Assembly: GCA_902493915.1 (NCBI GenBank)
Contig: CABUQY010000018.1
Coordinates: 1-26,581 of the forward strand
Length of the DNA: 26,581 bases
Direction of reading: 5' to 3'
Source of the DNA: an uncultured Collinsella sp.
Lineage (GTDB): Bacteria > Actinomycetota > Coriobacteriia > Coriobacteriales > Coriobacteriaceae
A program made the translations under genes and the position numbers. Positions 1 through 8,755 of the stretch are shown here, piece after piece. The notes under the pieces are model-generated. The model was not told where the DNA came from. It was given only the letters and a program-made list of their open reading frames with translations, and did no database searches. Within the stretch, counting starts at the first letter, position 1. Every line of letters starts with the position of its first letter.

Positions 1-34
1 CAAGGACGCCAGCGGCAAGGTCTCAGCTAAATAA
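1..34 (+). CDS. 3' end of an upstream gene, probably phosphate-binding protein PstS (partial)
   Basis: The reading frame from base 2 gives the last ten residues KDASGKVSAK followed by TAA at 32-34. Only this tail lies in the window. It ends 25 bases before pstC, and the usual gene order of phosphate ABC operons puts the periplasmic/lipoprotein phosphate-binding subunit PstS directly upstream of pstC. The identity is therefore inferred from position; the residues themselves are not diagnostic. Confidence 0.5.
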   Translation, partial: KDASGKVSAK

Positions 35-59
35 GTAATCGCCCCCGGAAAGGTTTGCA

Positions 60-968
60 ATGGCAAAACAGCTGCCAAAGCGCGACCTTGAGAACGTGGG
101 CCTGGGCGTCACGGGCGCGTGCGTAGCGCTCGTGACGCTTGTCGTTGCCGCGCTCATCTTTATGGTCGCCCAAGAGGGCCTCTCGGCTTTTCTCAAGGAT
201 GGCGTTTCGGTCGTCGAGTTCTTCACCGGTACCAAGTGGGACCTGGCCAACACGGCTAAAAACGGCCTGCCCTACACCGGCGCCCTGCCCCTGATCGTCA
301 CCTCGTTTGCGGTCATGGTGCTCTCCACGCTCATCGCGTTGCCCATCGCCATCGGCTCTGCCATCTTTGCGGTCGAGATCCAACCAAAATTTGGCTCCAA
401 GATCTTTCAGCCGCTTATTGAGCTTTTGACCGGTATTCCCTCGGTCGTCTTTGGCTTGATCGGCTTTCACGTTGTCGTCGGCCTTATGAAGAGCGTTTTC
501 CACGTGAGCACGGGCTTGGGTATCCTGCCCGGTGCCATCGTACTGGCCGTCATGATCCTGCCGACCATGACCACGCTTTCGGTCGACGGCCTGCGCGCCG
601 TGCCCGACAGCTACCGCCAGGGCTCGCTCGCGCTGGGCTACACCCGCTGGCAGACCATCTGGCACGTGGTGCTCAAGTCCGCCATGCCGTCGCTCATGAC
701 TGCGGTCATCCTGGGTATGACCCGCGCCTTTGGCGAGACGCTCGCCGTGCGCATGGTTATCGGCGGCATCGAGGCCATGCCGATGTCGCTGCTGTCGCCG
801 GCGTCCACTATCACCACCACGCTCACCACGTCCATGGCGGTCTATGCCGAGGGCTCGGCCCAGGATGATGTTCTGTGGGCACTCGGCCTGCTGCTGATGG
901 GCATGAGCCTCATCTTCATCCTGATCATCCACCTTATCGGCCGCAAGGGGGCGAAGGCTCGTGGCTAG
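60..968 (+). CDS. pstC: Phosphate ABC transporter permease PstC
   Basis: This 302-residue inner-membrane protein is one of the two permeases of the high-affinity phosphate importer PstSCAB. About six hydrophobic segments are visible, the first at residues 16-38. The cytoplasmic coupling loop, with DGLRAVPDSYRQGSLALGYT and the following MTRAFGET motif, is the classic permease contact with the ATPase. The start is ATG 60, preceded by GGAAAGG at 47-53. The gene ends 8 bases inside pstA, so the two are translationally coupled. Length is normal for the family. No PHO-box-like repeat is visible because the operon promoter lies outside the window. Confidence 0.96.
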   Translation: MAKQLPKRDLENVGLGVTGACVALVTLVVAALIFMVAQEGLSAFLKDGVSVVEFFTGTKWDLANTAKNGLPYTGALPLIVTSFAVMVLSTLIALPIAIGSAIFAVEIQPKFGSKIFQPLIELLTGIPSVVFGLIGFHVVVGLMKSVFHVSTGLGILPGAIVLAVMILPTMTTLSVDGLRAVPDSYRQGSLALGYTRWQTIWHVVLKSAMPSLMTAVILGMTRAFGETLAVRMVIGGIEAMPMSLLSPASTITTTLTTSMAVYAEGSAQDDVLWALGLLLMGMSLIFILIIHLIGRKGAKARG

Positions 969-1883
969 CACGCGTATCCACATCGACGAGGCGAGGCTCG
1001 GGCGCGTCCAAAAGCAGGACCGCTTCGTCACGGGCGTGTTGACGGCGATCGTCGCCATCGTCATGCTCATCGTCATCTCCATGGTGGCCTATATCCTGTT
1101 CGAGGGCATCTCGACGCTGTTCCAGCCGGGCTTTCTCACAGAGCCGTCGCGCGCCAACGGAACGCAGGGCGGCGTGCTCTACCAGCTGTTCGACTCGTTC
1201 TACCTGCTGCTGATCACTCTGATCATCTCGGTGCCCATCAGCCTGGGCGGAGCGGTCTTCCTGGTTGAGTACGCGCCGAACGGCCCTATCCGCGACATCG
1301 CCTCTACCGCCATCGAGACGCTGTCCTCGCTGCCTTCCATCGTCGTCGGCATGTTCGGCTTTCTGGTGTTCTCGGTGCAGCTGGGCTGGAAGTACTCCAT
1401 CATCTCCGGCGCTGTCGCGCTCACCATGTTCAATATCCCCATCCTGGTGCGCGTGATCCAGCAGGCGCTCGAGGACGTGCCACAGGCCCAGCGCGATGCA
1501 TGCCTGGCCATGGGCCTTACCCGCTGGGAGGCCACGCTGCACATCCTGATTCCCGAGGCCATGCCCGCCATCGTGACCGGCATCGTGCTTTCGGCCGGCC
1601 GTGTGTTTGGCGAGGCCGCAGCACTGCTCTTTACCTCGGGCATGAGCTCGCCGGTTCGCCTGAACTTCTTGAGCTTTAACCTGTCGAGCCCCACCTGCGC
1701 TTGGAACGTGTTCCGCCCCGGTGAGTCGCTCGCCGTGCACATCTACAAGATCTATGGCGAAGGCAGCCCCGAGGCCCAGCAGATCGTCTGGGGCACCGCG
1801 GCGCTGCTGATGATTTGCGTGCTGCTGTTTAACGTAATCGCCCGCATTGTGGGCAAGCAACTGGCAAGGAAGATGACGGCCGA

Positions 1884-1887
<4 letters not shown>
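961..1887 (+). CDS. pstA: Phosphate ABC transporter permease PstA
   Basis: Second membrane permease (308 residues) of the phosphate importer. It starts at GTG 961, which overlaps the end of pstC by 8 bases; AAGGGGG at 945-951 is the likely ribosome binding site. The membrane domain shows the PstA hallmarks: an LPSIVVGMFG segment after the third helix, and the coupling loop ALEDVPQAQRDACLAMGLTR followed by SAGRVFGEAAAL. The end overlaps the start of pstB by four bases (ATGA at 1884-1887). The gene order and overlaps support one transcript for the transporter. Confidence 0.96.
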
Positions 1888-2756
<869 letters not shown>

Positions 2757-2812
2757 TCCGGGACATGCTTGAGGCCCGCGGCGGCCACGGTTGCCACGGG
2801 ACTGATTGGAGA

Positions 2813-2848
2813 GGCGGGTCATCTCTTGCGGGAGATGGCCCGCCTTTT
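2813..2848 (+). terminator. Rho-independent terminator of the pst operon
   Basis: GGCGGGTCATCTC (2813-2825) pairs with GAGATGGCCCGCC (2832-2844), thirteen pairs including one G-T, around a 6-base loop. TTTT follows directly. It lies 57 bases after the pstB stop. Confidence 0.85.
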
Positions 2849-2865
2849 GCTCTGCGACCGAAACG

Positions 2866-2900
2866 ACCACCAAAAAGGGGACAGGCGCCTTCGTGGTGGT
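2866..2900. repeat. 35-bp palindromic intergenic repeat, type A copy 1
   Basis: Thirteen-base arms starting ACCACC and ending GGTGGT (two mispairs) enclose the asymmetric core GGGACAGGC. The reverse complement of 15453-15487 matches this copy at 32 of 35 positions. It lies between the pst terminator and the ABC-F gene, ending 60 bases before that gene's start codon, and it has no T-tract. Confidence 0.85.
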
Positions 2901-2960
2901 TTGGGGTGGGGCTCGCTGCTATCATGGACAACGTTGAATTTCTACGAAGGAGCAGGGCAT

Positions 2961-4820
2961 ATGGCGATTCTTTTGGGATGCGATTCCGTCAGCCTAGAGT
3001 TTCCCACCAAGCATATTTTCGATAGCGTGACGCTCGGCGTGGGCGAGGGCGACCGCATTGGTATTGTCGGTAAAAACGGCGACGGCAAGTCGACGCTGCT
3101 GAGCGTGCTCGCTGGCACGCTGGAGCCCGACGACGGACGCGTGACGCACCGCCGCGGCACGACGATCGGTCTGCTCGGCCAAAAGGACAACCTGGTCGAT
3201 ACTGATACCGTGCATCATGCCGTTGTGGGCGACGCCCCCGAGTACGAGTGGGCGTCGAGCCCCCGCACGCGCCAGATCCTCGCCGGTCTTATTAGCGATG
3301 TGCCCTGGGAGGGCACGGTTGGCGAGCTTTCGGGCGGCCAGCGCCGTCGCGTGGACCTCGCGCGCCTGCTGATTGGTGACTACGACGTGCTCATGCTCGA
3401 CGAGCCCACCAACCACCTGGACATGCGCACCATCAACTGGCTCGCGCGTCACCTTAAGGCCCGCTGGCAGCGCGGTCAGGGCGCCATGCTCGTGGTCACG
3501 CACGACCGCTGGTTCTTGGACGAGGTCTGCACCAGCATGTGGGAGGTCCACGACGGCCAGGTCGATCCCTTCGAGGGCGGCTATTCGGCATACATCCTGC
3601 AGCGCGTGGAGCGCGACCGCATGGCCGCCGTTACCGAGGAGCGCCGTCGCAACATGGCGCGCAAGGAGCTCGCGTGGCTGAGCCGCGGTGCCCAGGCTCG
3701 TTCCACCAAGCCCAAGTTTCGCGTGGATGCCGCTCGTGAGCTGATCGCCGACGTGCCGCCCGTGCGTGACGAGCTGGAGCTCAAACGTCTGGCGGTGAGC
3801 CGCCTGGGCAAGCAGGTCATCGATGTCATCGACGTGGATGCCGGCTATGCGGATACCGATGGCGCTCCCAAGCAGGTGCTCACCGATGTGACCTGGCTCA
3901 TTGGTGCGGGCGACCGCTATGGTCTTTTGGGCGAGAACGGCGCTGGCAAGTCGACCTTGCTCGACGTGATCCAGGGCAAGATTGAACCCACGCGCGGCCG
4001 TGTAAAGATCGGCCAGACAGTGCGCTTTGGCGTGCTGTCGCAGCAGCTCGAGGAGCTCGAGCCCTACATGGGCGACACGATTCGCGAGGTGCTCAGCAAC
4101 TATAAGAAGTACTACGTCATCGACGGCAAGGAGACTTCGCCCGAGAAGCTCTGCGAGCGTCTGGGCTTTACGACGCAGCAGCTCTGGAGCCGCATCGGCG
4201 ATCTTTCGGGCGGCCAGCGCCGTCGCCTGTCGCTGCTGCTGACAATCCTGGACGAGCCCAACGTGCTCATCCTGGACGAGCCCGGTAACGACTTGGATAC
4301 CGACATGCTCGCGATTGTCGAGGACCTGCTGGACGGCTGGCCGGGCACGCTGATTCTGGTGACGCACGACCGCTTTTTGATGGAGCGCGTGACCGACCAG
4401 CAGTGGGCACTGCTCGATGGCCGTCTGACGCATATGCCCGCCGGCGTCGACCAGTACCTGCGCCTGCTCAACGCTACCGCCGAGGGCGAGCCCGTGGGTG
4501 CACCGAGCGCCAAGACCGGCACGTTCGACACCGGTGCCGCGGCAGCTGCGGCCGAAAAGCCCAAGGCGAGCGGTCAGCCCAATGGCCTTTCCAACGCCGA
4601 GCGCCAGAAGCTCCGCCGCGAGGTGAGCTCGCTCGAGCGCAAGATGGAAACGCAGCGCGCTCGCGTGGAGGAGGCCGAGGCCGCGATGGCCCAGGTCGAT
4701 CCCACCAACTACACGGCGCTCGGCGAGCAGCAGGCAAAGATCGACGAGGCTCACGCCGCCATGGACGAGCTGGAGATGGCGTGGCTCGAGGCGAGCGAAA
4801 AGCTCGAGGGCGAGGAGTAG
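2961..4820 (+). CDS. ABC-F family ATPase, Uup-like
   Basis: A soluble protein with two ATP-binding cassettes and no membrane segment; ABC-F proteins act on ribosomes (translation factors or antibiotic protection) and Uup-type members are also linked to DNA structures. Domain 1 has Walker A GKNGDGKST (37-45), signature LSGGQRRR (123-130) and Walker B VLMLDEPTNHLD (143-154). Domain 2 has Walker A GENGAGKST (324-332), signature from 415, and VLILDEPGNDLD (435-446). Residues ~545-619 form a charged coiled coil like the Uup C-terminal domain. The reading frame is open back to 2769, but ATG 2961 with GAAGGAG at 2946-2952 sits right before the conserved first strand, giving 619 residues. The HAD gene follows after 6 bases. 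Confidence 0.93.
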   Translation: MAILLGCDSVSLEFPTKHIFDSVTLGVGEGDRIGIVGKNGDGKSTLLSVLAGTLEPDDGRVTHRRGTTIGLLGQKDNLVDTDTVHHAVVGDAPEYEWASSPRTRQILAGLISDVPWEGTVGELSGGQRRRVDLARLLIGDYDVLMLDEPTNHLDMRTINWLARHLKARWQRGQGAMLVVTHDRWFLDEVCTSMWEVHDGQVDPFEGGYSAYILQRVERDRMAAVTEERRRNMARKELAWLSRGAQARSTKPKFRVDAARELIADVPPVRDELELKRLAVSRLGKQVIDVIDVDAGYADTDGAPKQVLTDVTWLIGAGDRYGLLGENGAGKSTLLDVIQGKIEPTRGRVKIGQTVRFGVLSQQLEELEPYMGDTIREVLSNYKKYYVIDGKETSPEKLCERLGFTTQQLWSRIGDLSGGQRRRLSLLLTILDEPNVLILDEPGNDLDTDMLAIVEDLLDGWPGTLILVTHDRFLMERVTDQQWALLDGRLTHMPAGVDQYLRLLNATAEGEPVGAPSAKTGTFDTGAAAAAAEKPKASGQPNGLSNAERQKLRREVSSLERKMETQRARVEEAEAAMAQVDPTNYTALGEQQAKIDEAHAAMDELEMAWLEASEKLEGEE

Positions 4821-4826
4821 ACGAGG

Positions 4827-5597
4827 ATGATCAAAGCCGCGTTTTTCGATATCGACGGTACGCTGCTGAGCTTTAAGACCCACCGGATTCCGGCGTCGGC
4901 GCAGCAGGTGCTCGACAGCTTTCGCGAGCAGGGGATTGCGTGCGTGATCGCCACGGGCCGTCCGACCTACCAGATGCCGGATTGGCTGCTCGATCTTGGT
5001 TGGGATGCGTACATTACGCTTTCGGGCCAGCACTGTTTTGATGCCAAGGGCGTCTACCGCAGCTGCCCGATTGATCCGGACGACGTTGCGGTGATTGTGG
5101 ACCAGGTGGCGCAGGGGTGCTATGACTCGCTGTGTATGCAGGGCGAGAACTCGTTTGTGAACCGCCTGTCCGAGCGCGTGGTGACGGCCGGCAGCAACGC
5201 GGGAATCGTTTACCACGAGGAGCCGTTTGAGCACGCCTTTGACGCGCCGGTCTACCAGTTTTGCGCCTTTGTGGACCCTGCCGACGAGCATATCGTGACC
5301 GACGCGGTGTCGCATTCGCTCACTACGCGCTGGTGCGATCTGTTCTGCGACATTATCCCCGCTAACGGCGGTAAGGACCTGGGTGTTGCGGCGACGCTGG
5401 AGCGCCTGGGCATCGACGCGAGTGAAGCGATTGCCTTTGGCGACGGCGAGAACGACCTGTCGATGTTCTCGGCCGTGGGCACAAGTGTGGCCATGGGCAA
5501 CGCGCAGGATACCGTGAAGGCCGCGGCGACCTATGTGACGACTGCCGTGGACGACGACGGCATCTACAACGCCGCGAAGTACTTTGGACTGTTATAG
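4827..5597 (+). CDS. Cof-type HAD-superfamily hydrolase
   Basis: A 256-residue cytoplasmic phosphatase of the Cof/YidA group, acting on sugar phosphates or other small phosphorylated metabolites; the substrate cannot be told from sequence. Motif I is FFDIDGTL (D8 nucleophile, D10 acid), motif II IATGR near residue 42, motif III lysine K183 in GGKD, and motif IV GDGENDLSMF starting at 205. The large cap domain between motifs II and III is the type II cap of this group. It starts 6 bases after the ABC-F stop, with the ribosome binding site overlapping that gene's end, so the two are probably co-transcribed. Confidence 0.93.
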   Translation: MIKAAFFDIDGTLLSFKTHRIPASAQQVLDSFREQGIACVIATGRPTYQMPDWLLDLGWDAYITLSGQHCFDAKGVYRSCPIDPDDVAVIVDQVAQGCYDSLCMQGENSFVNRLSERVVTAGSNAGIVYHEEPFEHAFDAPVYQFCAFVDPADEHIVTDAVSHSLTTRWCDLFCDIIPANGGKDLGVAATLERLGIDASEAIAFGDGENDLSMFSAVGTSVAMGNAQDTVKAAATYVTTAVDDDGIYNAAKYFGLL

Positions 5598-5605
5598 CTG
5601 CGGCT

Positions 5606-5666
5606 CGGCACTTGGGGACGTTCCTTATCTGCCGGCACCTGGGGACACTCCTTGCGGGGCGTCCCC
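5606..5666 (+). repeat. Tandem 27-bp GGGGAC repeat, type B
   Basis: Two consecutive units begin CGGCAC at 5606 and 5633 (period 27) and run CGGCAC(T/C)TGGGGAC followed by TCCTT. The same unit, CGGCACTTAGGGACGTTCC, occurs at 26232-26250. It lies directly after the HAD gene. Confidence 0.75.
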
Positions 5667-5676
5667 ATTTTGTTTT
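5641..5676 (+). terminator. Terminator built from a type B repeat
   Basis: GGGGAC (5641-5646) pairs with GTCCCC (5661-5666) and the T-rich tract ATTTTGTTTT follows at 5667-5676. It would end the ABC-F/HAD transcript. The stem is made of the repeat unit itself. Confidence 0.6.
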
Positions 5677-5718
5677 CGTCCCGCACGTTTTGTGAAACAC
5701 GGCTAACTTTTAGGCAAA

Positions 5719-5740
5719 GTAGTAAGACATGGGCAACTTT
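5719..5740. promoter_or_regulatory. Candidate operator of the DtxR/MntR-type regulator (autoregulation)
   Basis: This 22-bp stretch contains CATGGGCAACT and matches the palindrome 12112-12133 upstream of the metal exporter at 16 of 22 positions. A related stretch just upstream (GGCTAACTTTTAGGCAAAGT at 5701-5720) resembles 5731-5750 as a direct repeat. It lies 65-86 bases before the regulator's start codon. Function is inferred from the shared sequence and the neighbouring genes. Confidence 0.5.
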
Positions 5741-5804
5741 TGCGGTAAAGTAAGCTGTGAAAAGTATCCAAAGGCTAACTAGCAATCATCGCGAAAGGCG
5801 GCCC

Positions 5805-6194
5805 ATGGCCCTACGTGAATCCGGAGAAGACTATCTCGAATCGATCTACGTTCTGTCGGAACGTCAGGGCATCGTGCGCTCGATCGACGTTGCGGAGTAC
5901 CTCGGCGTAACCAAGGCGAGCGTTTCCAAGGCCATGGCGACGCTGGAAAGCAACGGCTATGTCGAAATGGGCAAACGAGATGTTCATCTGACAGAGCGCG
6001 GTCTGGAGGTCGCGCGCCAAATGTGGGAGCGCCACTGCTTTTTCGTGGGGCTTTTGGAGGATGCAGGCGTATCGGCCGAGGTGGCGTCGCAAGAGGGCTG
6101 CCACATGGAGCACTGCCTGAGCGAGGAGAGCTTTGAGAAGCTAAGATCGATGCTGGGACGGGAAGATGTGGCGGGTCCAACAACGGAAGCCTAA
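5805..6194 (+). CDS. DtxR/MntR-family metal-dependent transcriptional regulator
   Basis: A 129-residue regulator with an N-terminal winged helix (GEDYLESIY, then SIDVAEYLGVTKASVSKAMATLESNGYV at 26-53) and the metal-binding dimerisation domain. Candidate metal ligands align with both classical types: D9, E12, H77, E102 and H103 as in MntR, and a cysteine in E97-G-C99-x2-E102-H103 as in DtxR. There is no SH3-like third domain, so it is MntR-sized. The frame opens at 5757, but ATG 5805 with GAAAGG upstream matches the family N-terminus. The aspartate at position 9, where DtxR has Met10, favours manganese sensing, though iron is possible. Operator-like sites lie upstream and in front of the exporter at 12223. 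Confidence 0.9.
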   Translation: MALRESGEDYLESIYVLSERQGIVRSIDVAEYLGVTKASVSKAMATLESNGYVEMGKRDVHLTERGLEVARQMWERHCFFVGLLEDAGVSAEVASQEGCHMEHCLSEESFEKLRSMLGREDVAGPTTEA

Positions 6195-6330
6195 CTGACC
6201 CACAGTGGCGCGGAGTTCACGCAAAGCGCGAACCAGCGACCGGGACCAGCGGCCCTTTCGGCCAAGTCCATTTCAGCTAAGGAACCCCGCCAGCAAGCGA
6301 TGCCCAAGAACCGCCAGCTGTGTCAATGCA

Positions 6331-6404
6331 GGCCGGGGCCGGGCTTGGTTTTGAAAACACTCCGCAGCGCGAGGACGTTTTCAAAACCAAGCCCGGCCCC
6401 GGCC
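6331..6404. terminator. 28-bp perfect inverted repeat, bidirectional terminator candidate
   Basis: Arms 6331-6358 and 6377-6404 are perfectly complementary over 28 bases around an 18-base loop. They contain GGGCTTGGTTTTGAAAAC. The element sits between the convergent DtxR-family gene and the P-type ATPase and reaches within 17 bases of the ATPase stop. There is no external T-tract; the T-run is inside the stem. Confidence 0.65.
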
Positions 6405-6420
6405 GGACAGCCCACGAACG

Positions 6421-8373
6421 CTACAGGTTCTTGACACCCATCGCGCGCATGGCGTTCAGGATGGCGATGATCGCCACGCCTACGTCGCCGAACACGGCAA
6501 GCCACATGTTGGCGATGCCGAGTGCTGCCAGCACTAGAATCAGCAACTTAACGCCCAGCGCAAAGATGATGTTCTGCCAGACAATCGCCATGGTCTTGCG
6601 TGCCACGCGGATCGCGCGGGAAATGTTGGACGGCTTGTCGTCCATGAGCACGACATCGGCGGCCTCGATCGCAGCGTCAGAACCCATAGCGCCCATGGCA
6701 ATGCCCACATCGGCGCGCGTAAGCACGGGCGCATCGTTGATGCCGTCGCCCACAAAGGCGAGCTTGCCCTTGCCACTCTCGGTTGCAAGCAGCGCCTCGA
6801 CGCGCTCGACCTTATCGCCCGGCAGCAGCTGCGCGTGGAACTCGTCGAGACTGAGTTGCTTGGCCACAGACGCCGCAACCTCCTCGCGGTCGCCCGTGAG
6901 CATGACGGTGCGCTTGACACCGGCGGCGTGCAGGTCGCGAATCGTTTGCTCAGCATCGGCCTTGACGGTGTCTGCAATCACGATGTGGCCGGCGTACACG
7001 CCGTCAACGAGCACATGCAGAATCGTTCCGACGACCTCGCAATCGGGCGCTTCGACTCCGGCCGCGGCGAGCATCTTTGCGTTGCCAACGACGACGTGCT
7101 TGCCGTCGATGGTTGCCGTCACGCCATGGCCCGCGTCGTTGGTGGAGTCGCTTACGCGCTTGGGGTCGACCTCGCCCTGGTAGGCGACACGTACGGACTG
7201 CGCGATGGGGTGATCGGAGAACGACTCAGCAAGGGCTGCGACTTCGAGCAACGACTGCTCGGTATAGCCGGCCTCGGGGTGTACCGCGACCACCGAGAAC
7301 GTGCCGTTGGTGAGGGTGCCCGTCTTGTCAAAGACGACGGTGTCCACGTCGGCGAGCGTCTCGAGGTAGTTAGAACCCTTGATGAGAACGCCCAGCTTGG
7401 ACGCGCCGCCGATGCCGCCAAAGAAGCTGAGCGGGACGCTGATCACCAACGCGCACGGGCAGCTGACGACCAGGAAAGTCAGGCCGCGCAGGATCCAGTC
7501 GGACCAGGCGCCGGTGATTAGGCCGCCGCCGAGCGCGAGCACCACGGCCGCGCCGGTGACGGCGGGCGTGTAGACGCGGGCAAAGCGCGTGATGAAGTTC
7601 TCGGTACGCGCCTTCTTTTCGCTGGCGTTTTCTACGAGCTCCAGGACGCGCGCGACAGTGGACTCGCCAAAGGGCTTGGTGGTGCGCACGTGGATGAGCC
7701 CCGTCATGTTGATGCAGCCGCTGATGATATCGTCGCCGGACTTGGCGGGGCGGGGGACTGACTCGCCCGTGAGCGCGGCGGTGTCGAGTTGCGTCTCGCC
7801 CTCGACGATGACGCCGTCGATGGGCACGCGCTCACCGGGCTTGACCACGATCACGGTGCCGACGGCGATGTCATCGGGGAAGACCTGCTCGAGTGTGCCG
7901 TCGGGCTGCTCGACGTTAGCGTAGTCGGGCGCGATGTCCATCATGGCACTGATCGACTTGCGGCTCTTGCCCACGGCGTACGCCTGGAACAGCTCGCCGA
8001 CCTGGTAGAACAGCATGACGGCGGCGCCTTCGGCCATGTGCGGGTCGGTATCGGGGAAGAGCACCATGGCAAACGCGCCGATGGTCGCGACTGCCATAAG
8101 GAAACTCTCGTCGAAGGCCTTGCCGCGGCGGATGTTATTGAATGCCTTTTGCAGCACGTCGTAGCCGGCAATCAAAAACGGTATGAGGAACAGCATAAAG
8201 CTGGCGTAGATGTCGCCCGGGGTACCGAATGCGGCGGTGAGGGTGCCGAACTCATCGAGGGCGTACACCACGGCAAAAATGCCCAGCGCTACCAGGATGC
8301 GGTTGCGCTTATGCTCGAGTGACTCTTTCTTCTTGCGCTTCTTCTTTTTCTTCTTGGGGTCGGCGGTGGCCAT
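6421..8373 (-). CDS. Heavy-metal P1B-type ATPase, Zn/Cd/Pb exporter
   Basis: This 650-residue membrane pump exports divalent soft metals using ATP. Visible motifs are TGE (phosphatase loop), the transmembrane metal site C305-P-C307, phosphorylation site D349-KTGT, SDHPIAQ, and GDGINDAP. The last helices carry K609 and D630, 21 residues apart, the same arrangement as K693/D714 of E. coli ZntA, pointing to Zn2+/Cd2+/Pb2+ rather than copper. No HMA domain is present; instead residues 7-16 are almost all Lys/Arg. The frame opens at 8442, but ATG 8373 with GGGAGG upstream is the better start. It is the last gene of the ArsR-HMA-ATPase operon, and a copy of the operator precedes it at 8397-8419. 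Confidence 0.93.
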   Translation of the reverse strand: MATADPKKKKKKRKKKESLEHKRNRILVALGIFAVVYALDEFGTLTAAFGTPGDIYASFMLFLIPFLIAGYDVLQKAFNNIRRGKAFDESFLMAVATIGAFAMVLFPDTDPHMAEGAAVMLFYQVGELFQAYAVGKSRKSISAMMDIAPDYANVEQPDGTLEQVFPDDIAVGTVIVVKPGERVPIDGVIVEGETQLDTAALTGESVPRPAKSGDDIISGCINMTGLIHVRTTKPFGESTVARVLELVENASEKKARTENFITRFARVYTPAVTGAAVVLALGGGLITGAWSDWILRGLTFLVVSCPCALVISVPLSFFGGIGGASKLGVLIKGSNYLETLADVDTVVFDKTGTLTNGTFSVVAVHPEAGYTEQSLLEVAALAESFSDHPIAQSVRVAYQGEVDPKRVSDSTNDAGHGVTATIDGKHVVVGNAKMLAAAGVEAPDCEVVGTILHVLVDGVYAGHIVIADTVKADAEQTIRDLHAAGVKRTVMLTGDREEVAASVAKQLSLDEFHAQLLPGDKVERVEALLATESGKGKLAFVGDGINDAPVLTRADVGIAMGAMGSDAAIEAADVVLMDDKPSNISRAIRVARKTMAIVWQNIIFALGVKLLILVLAALGIANMWLAVFGDVGVAIIAILNAMRAMGVKNL

Positions 8374-8396
8374 GACTCGTATCCTCCCATTTGAAT

Positions 8397-8419
8397 GTAT
8401 GAACACTCGCTCATATAAT
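8397..8419 (-). promoter_or_regulatory. Second ArsR-type operator in front of the ATPase
   Basis: ATGAACACTCGCTCATATAA matches the operator unit at 9135-9158 (ATGAACATGCGCTCATATAA) at 18 of 20 positions and has the same orientation and similar position relative to the next start codon. Between it and the HMA gene, 8427-8453 can form a GC-rich hairpin. Confidence 0.65.
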
Positions 8420-8473
8420 TTCGCGAGCAAAGGCCGCGGCAATCGCGGCCTTGCAGGTTGGCGTAAACCTGGG

Positions 8474-8692
8474 CTAGAGAATGATCTCGCAGTCCGGCTC
8501 GGCGTCGGCCGTAAACTCTACAACGCGGTTGAGCACCTCGTCGAACTCAGCATCATCAGCCTCAAGCGTCAGCTTCTGGGTCATAAAGTTGACGGACACG
8601 GATTTGACGCCCTCGAGCTTGGCCAGCTCGTCCTGAAGCTCACGCGCGCAGTTGGCGCAGTCGATCTCGTCGAGTTTAAACTGCTTTTTCAT
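8474..8692 (-). CDS. Stand-alone heavy-metal-associated (HMA) domain protein
   Basis: A 72-residue single ferredoxin-like HMA domain, the size of a CopZ-type metallochaperone. The metal site is D11-C12-A13-N14-C15; the usual GMxCxxC loop is IDCANC here, with Ile-Asp in place of Gly-Met. The C-terminal part is acidic and carries another cysteine (EPDCEIIL). The start has AAAGGAA upstream. It lies between the ArsR sensor and the ATPase, which itself has no N-terminal HMA domain, so it probably supplies metal to or binds metal for that pump. DCxxC is also seen in HMA domains of Zn/Cd ATPases, in line with zinc rather than copper. Confidence 0.9.
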   Translation of the reverse strand: MKKQFKLDEIDCANCARELQDELAKLEGVKSVSVNFMTQKLTLEADDAEFDEVLNRVVEFTADAEPDCEIIL

Positions 8693-8755
8693 GGTGGGTT
8701 CCTTTCTCTGTATTTGCGGCTTGGGTTCAGGCCGCGCTGGTACCGTGGTTGGTCG

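Noticed and set aside
2994..5315. A 773-codon open frame on the - strand
   Set aside because: It lies antisense to the ABC-F and HAD genes, which have complete family motifs. Long antisense frames are expected with GC-rich codon bias.
5757..5804. Upstream start for the DtxR/MntR-type gene
   Set aside because: The 16 extra residues precede the conserved family N-terminus, and ATG 5805 has the ribosome binding site.
6320..7183. Open frame on the + strand across the P-type ATPase
   Set aside because: Low-complexity Ser/Thr/Ala shadow opposite a well-supported gene.
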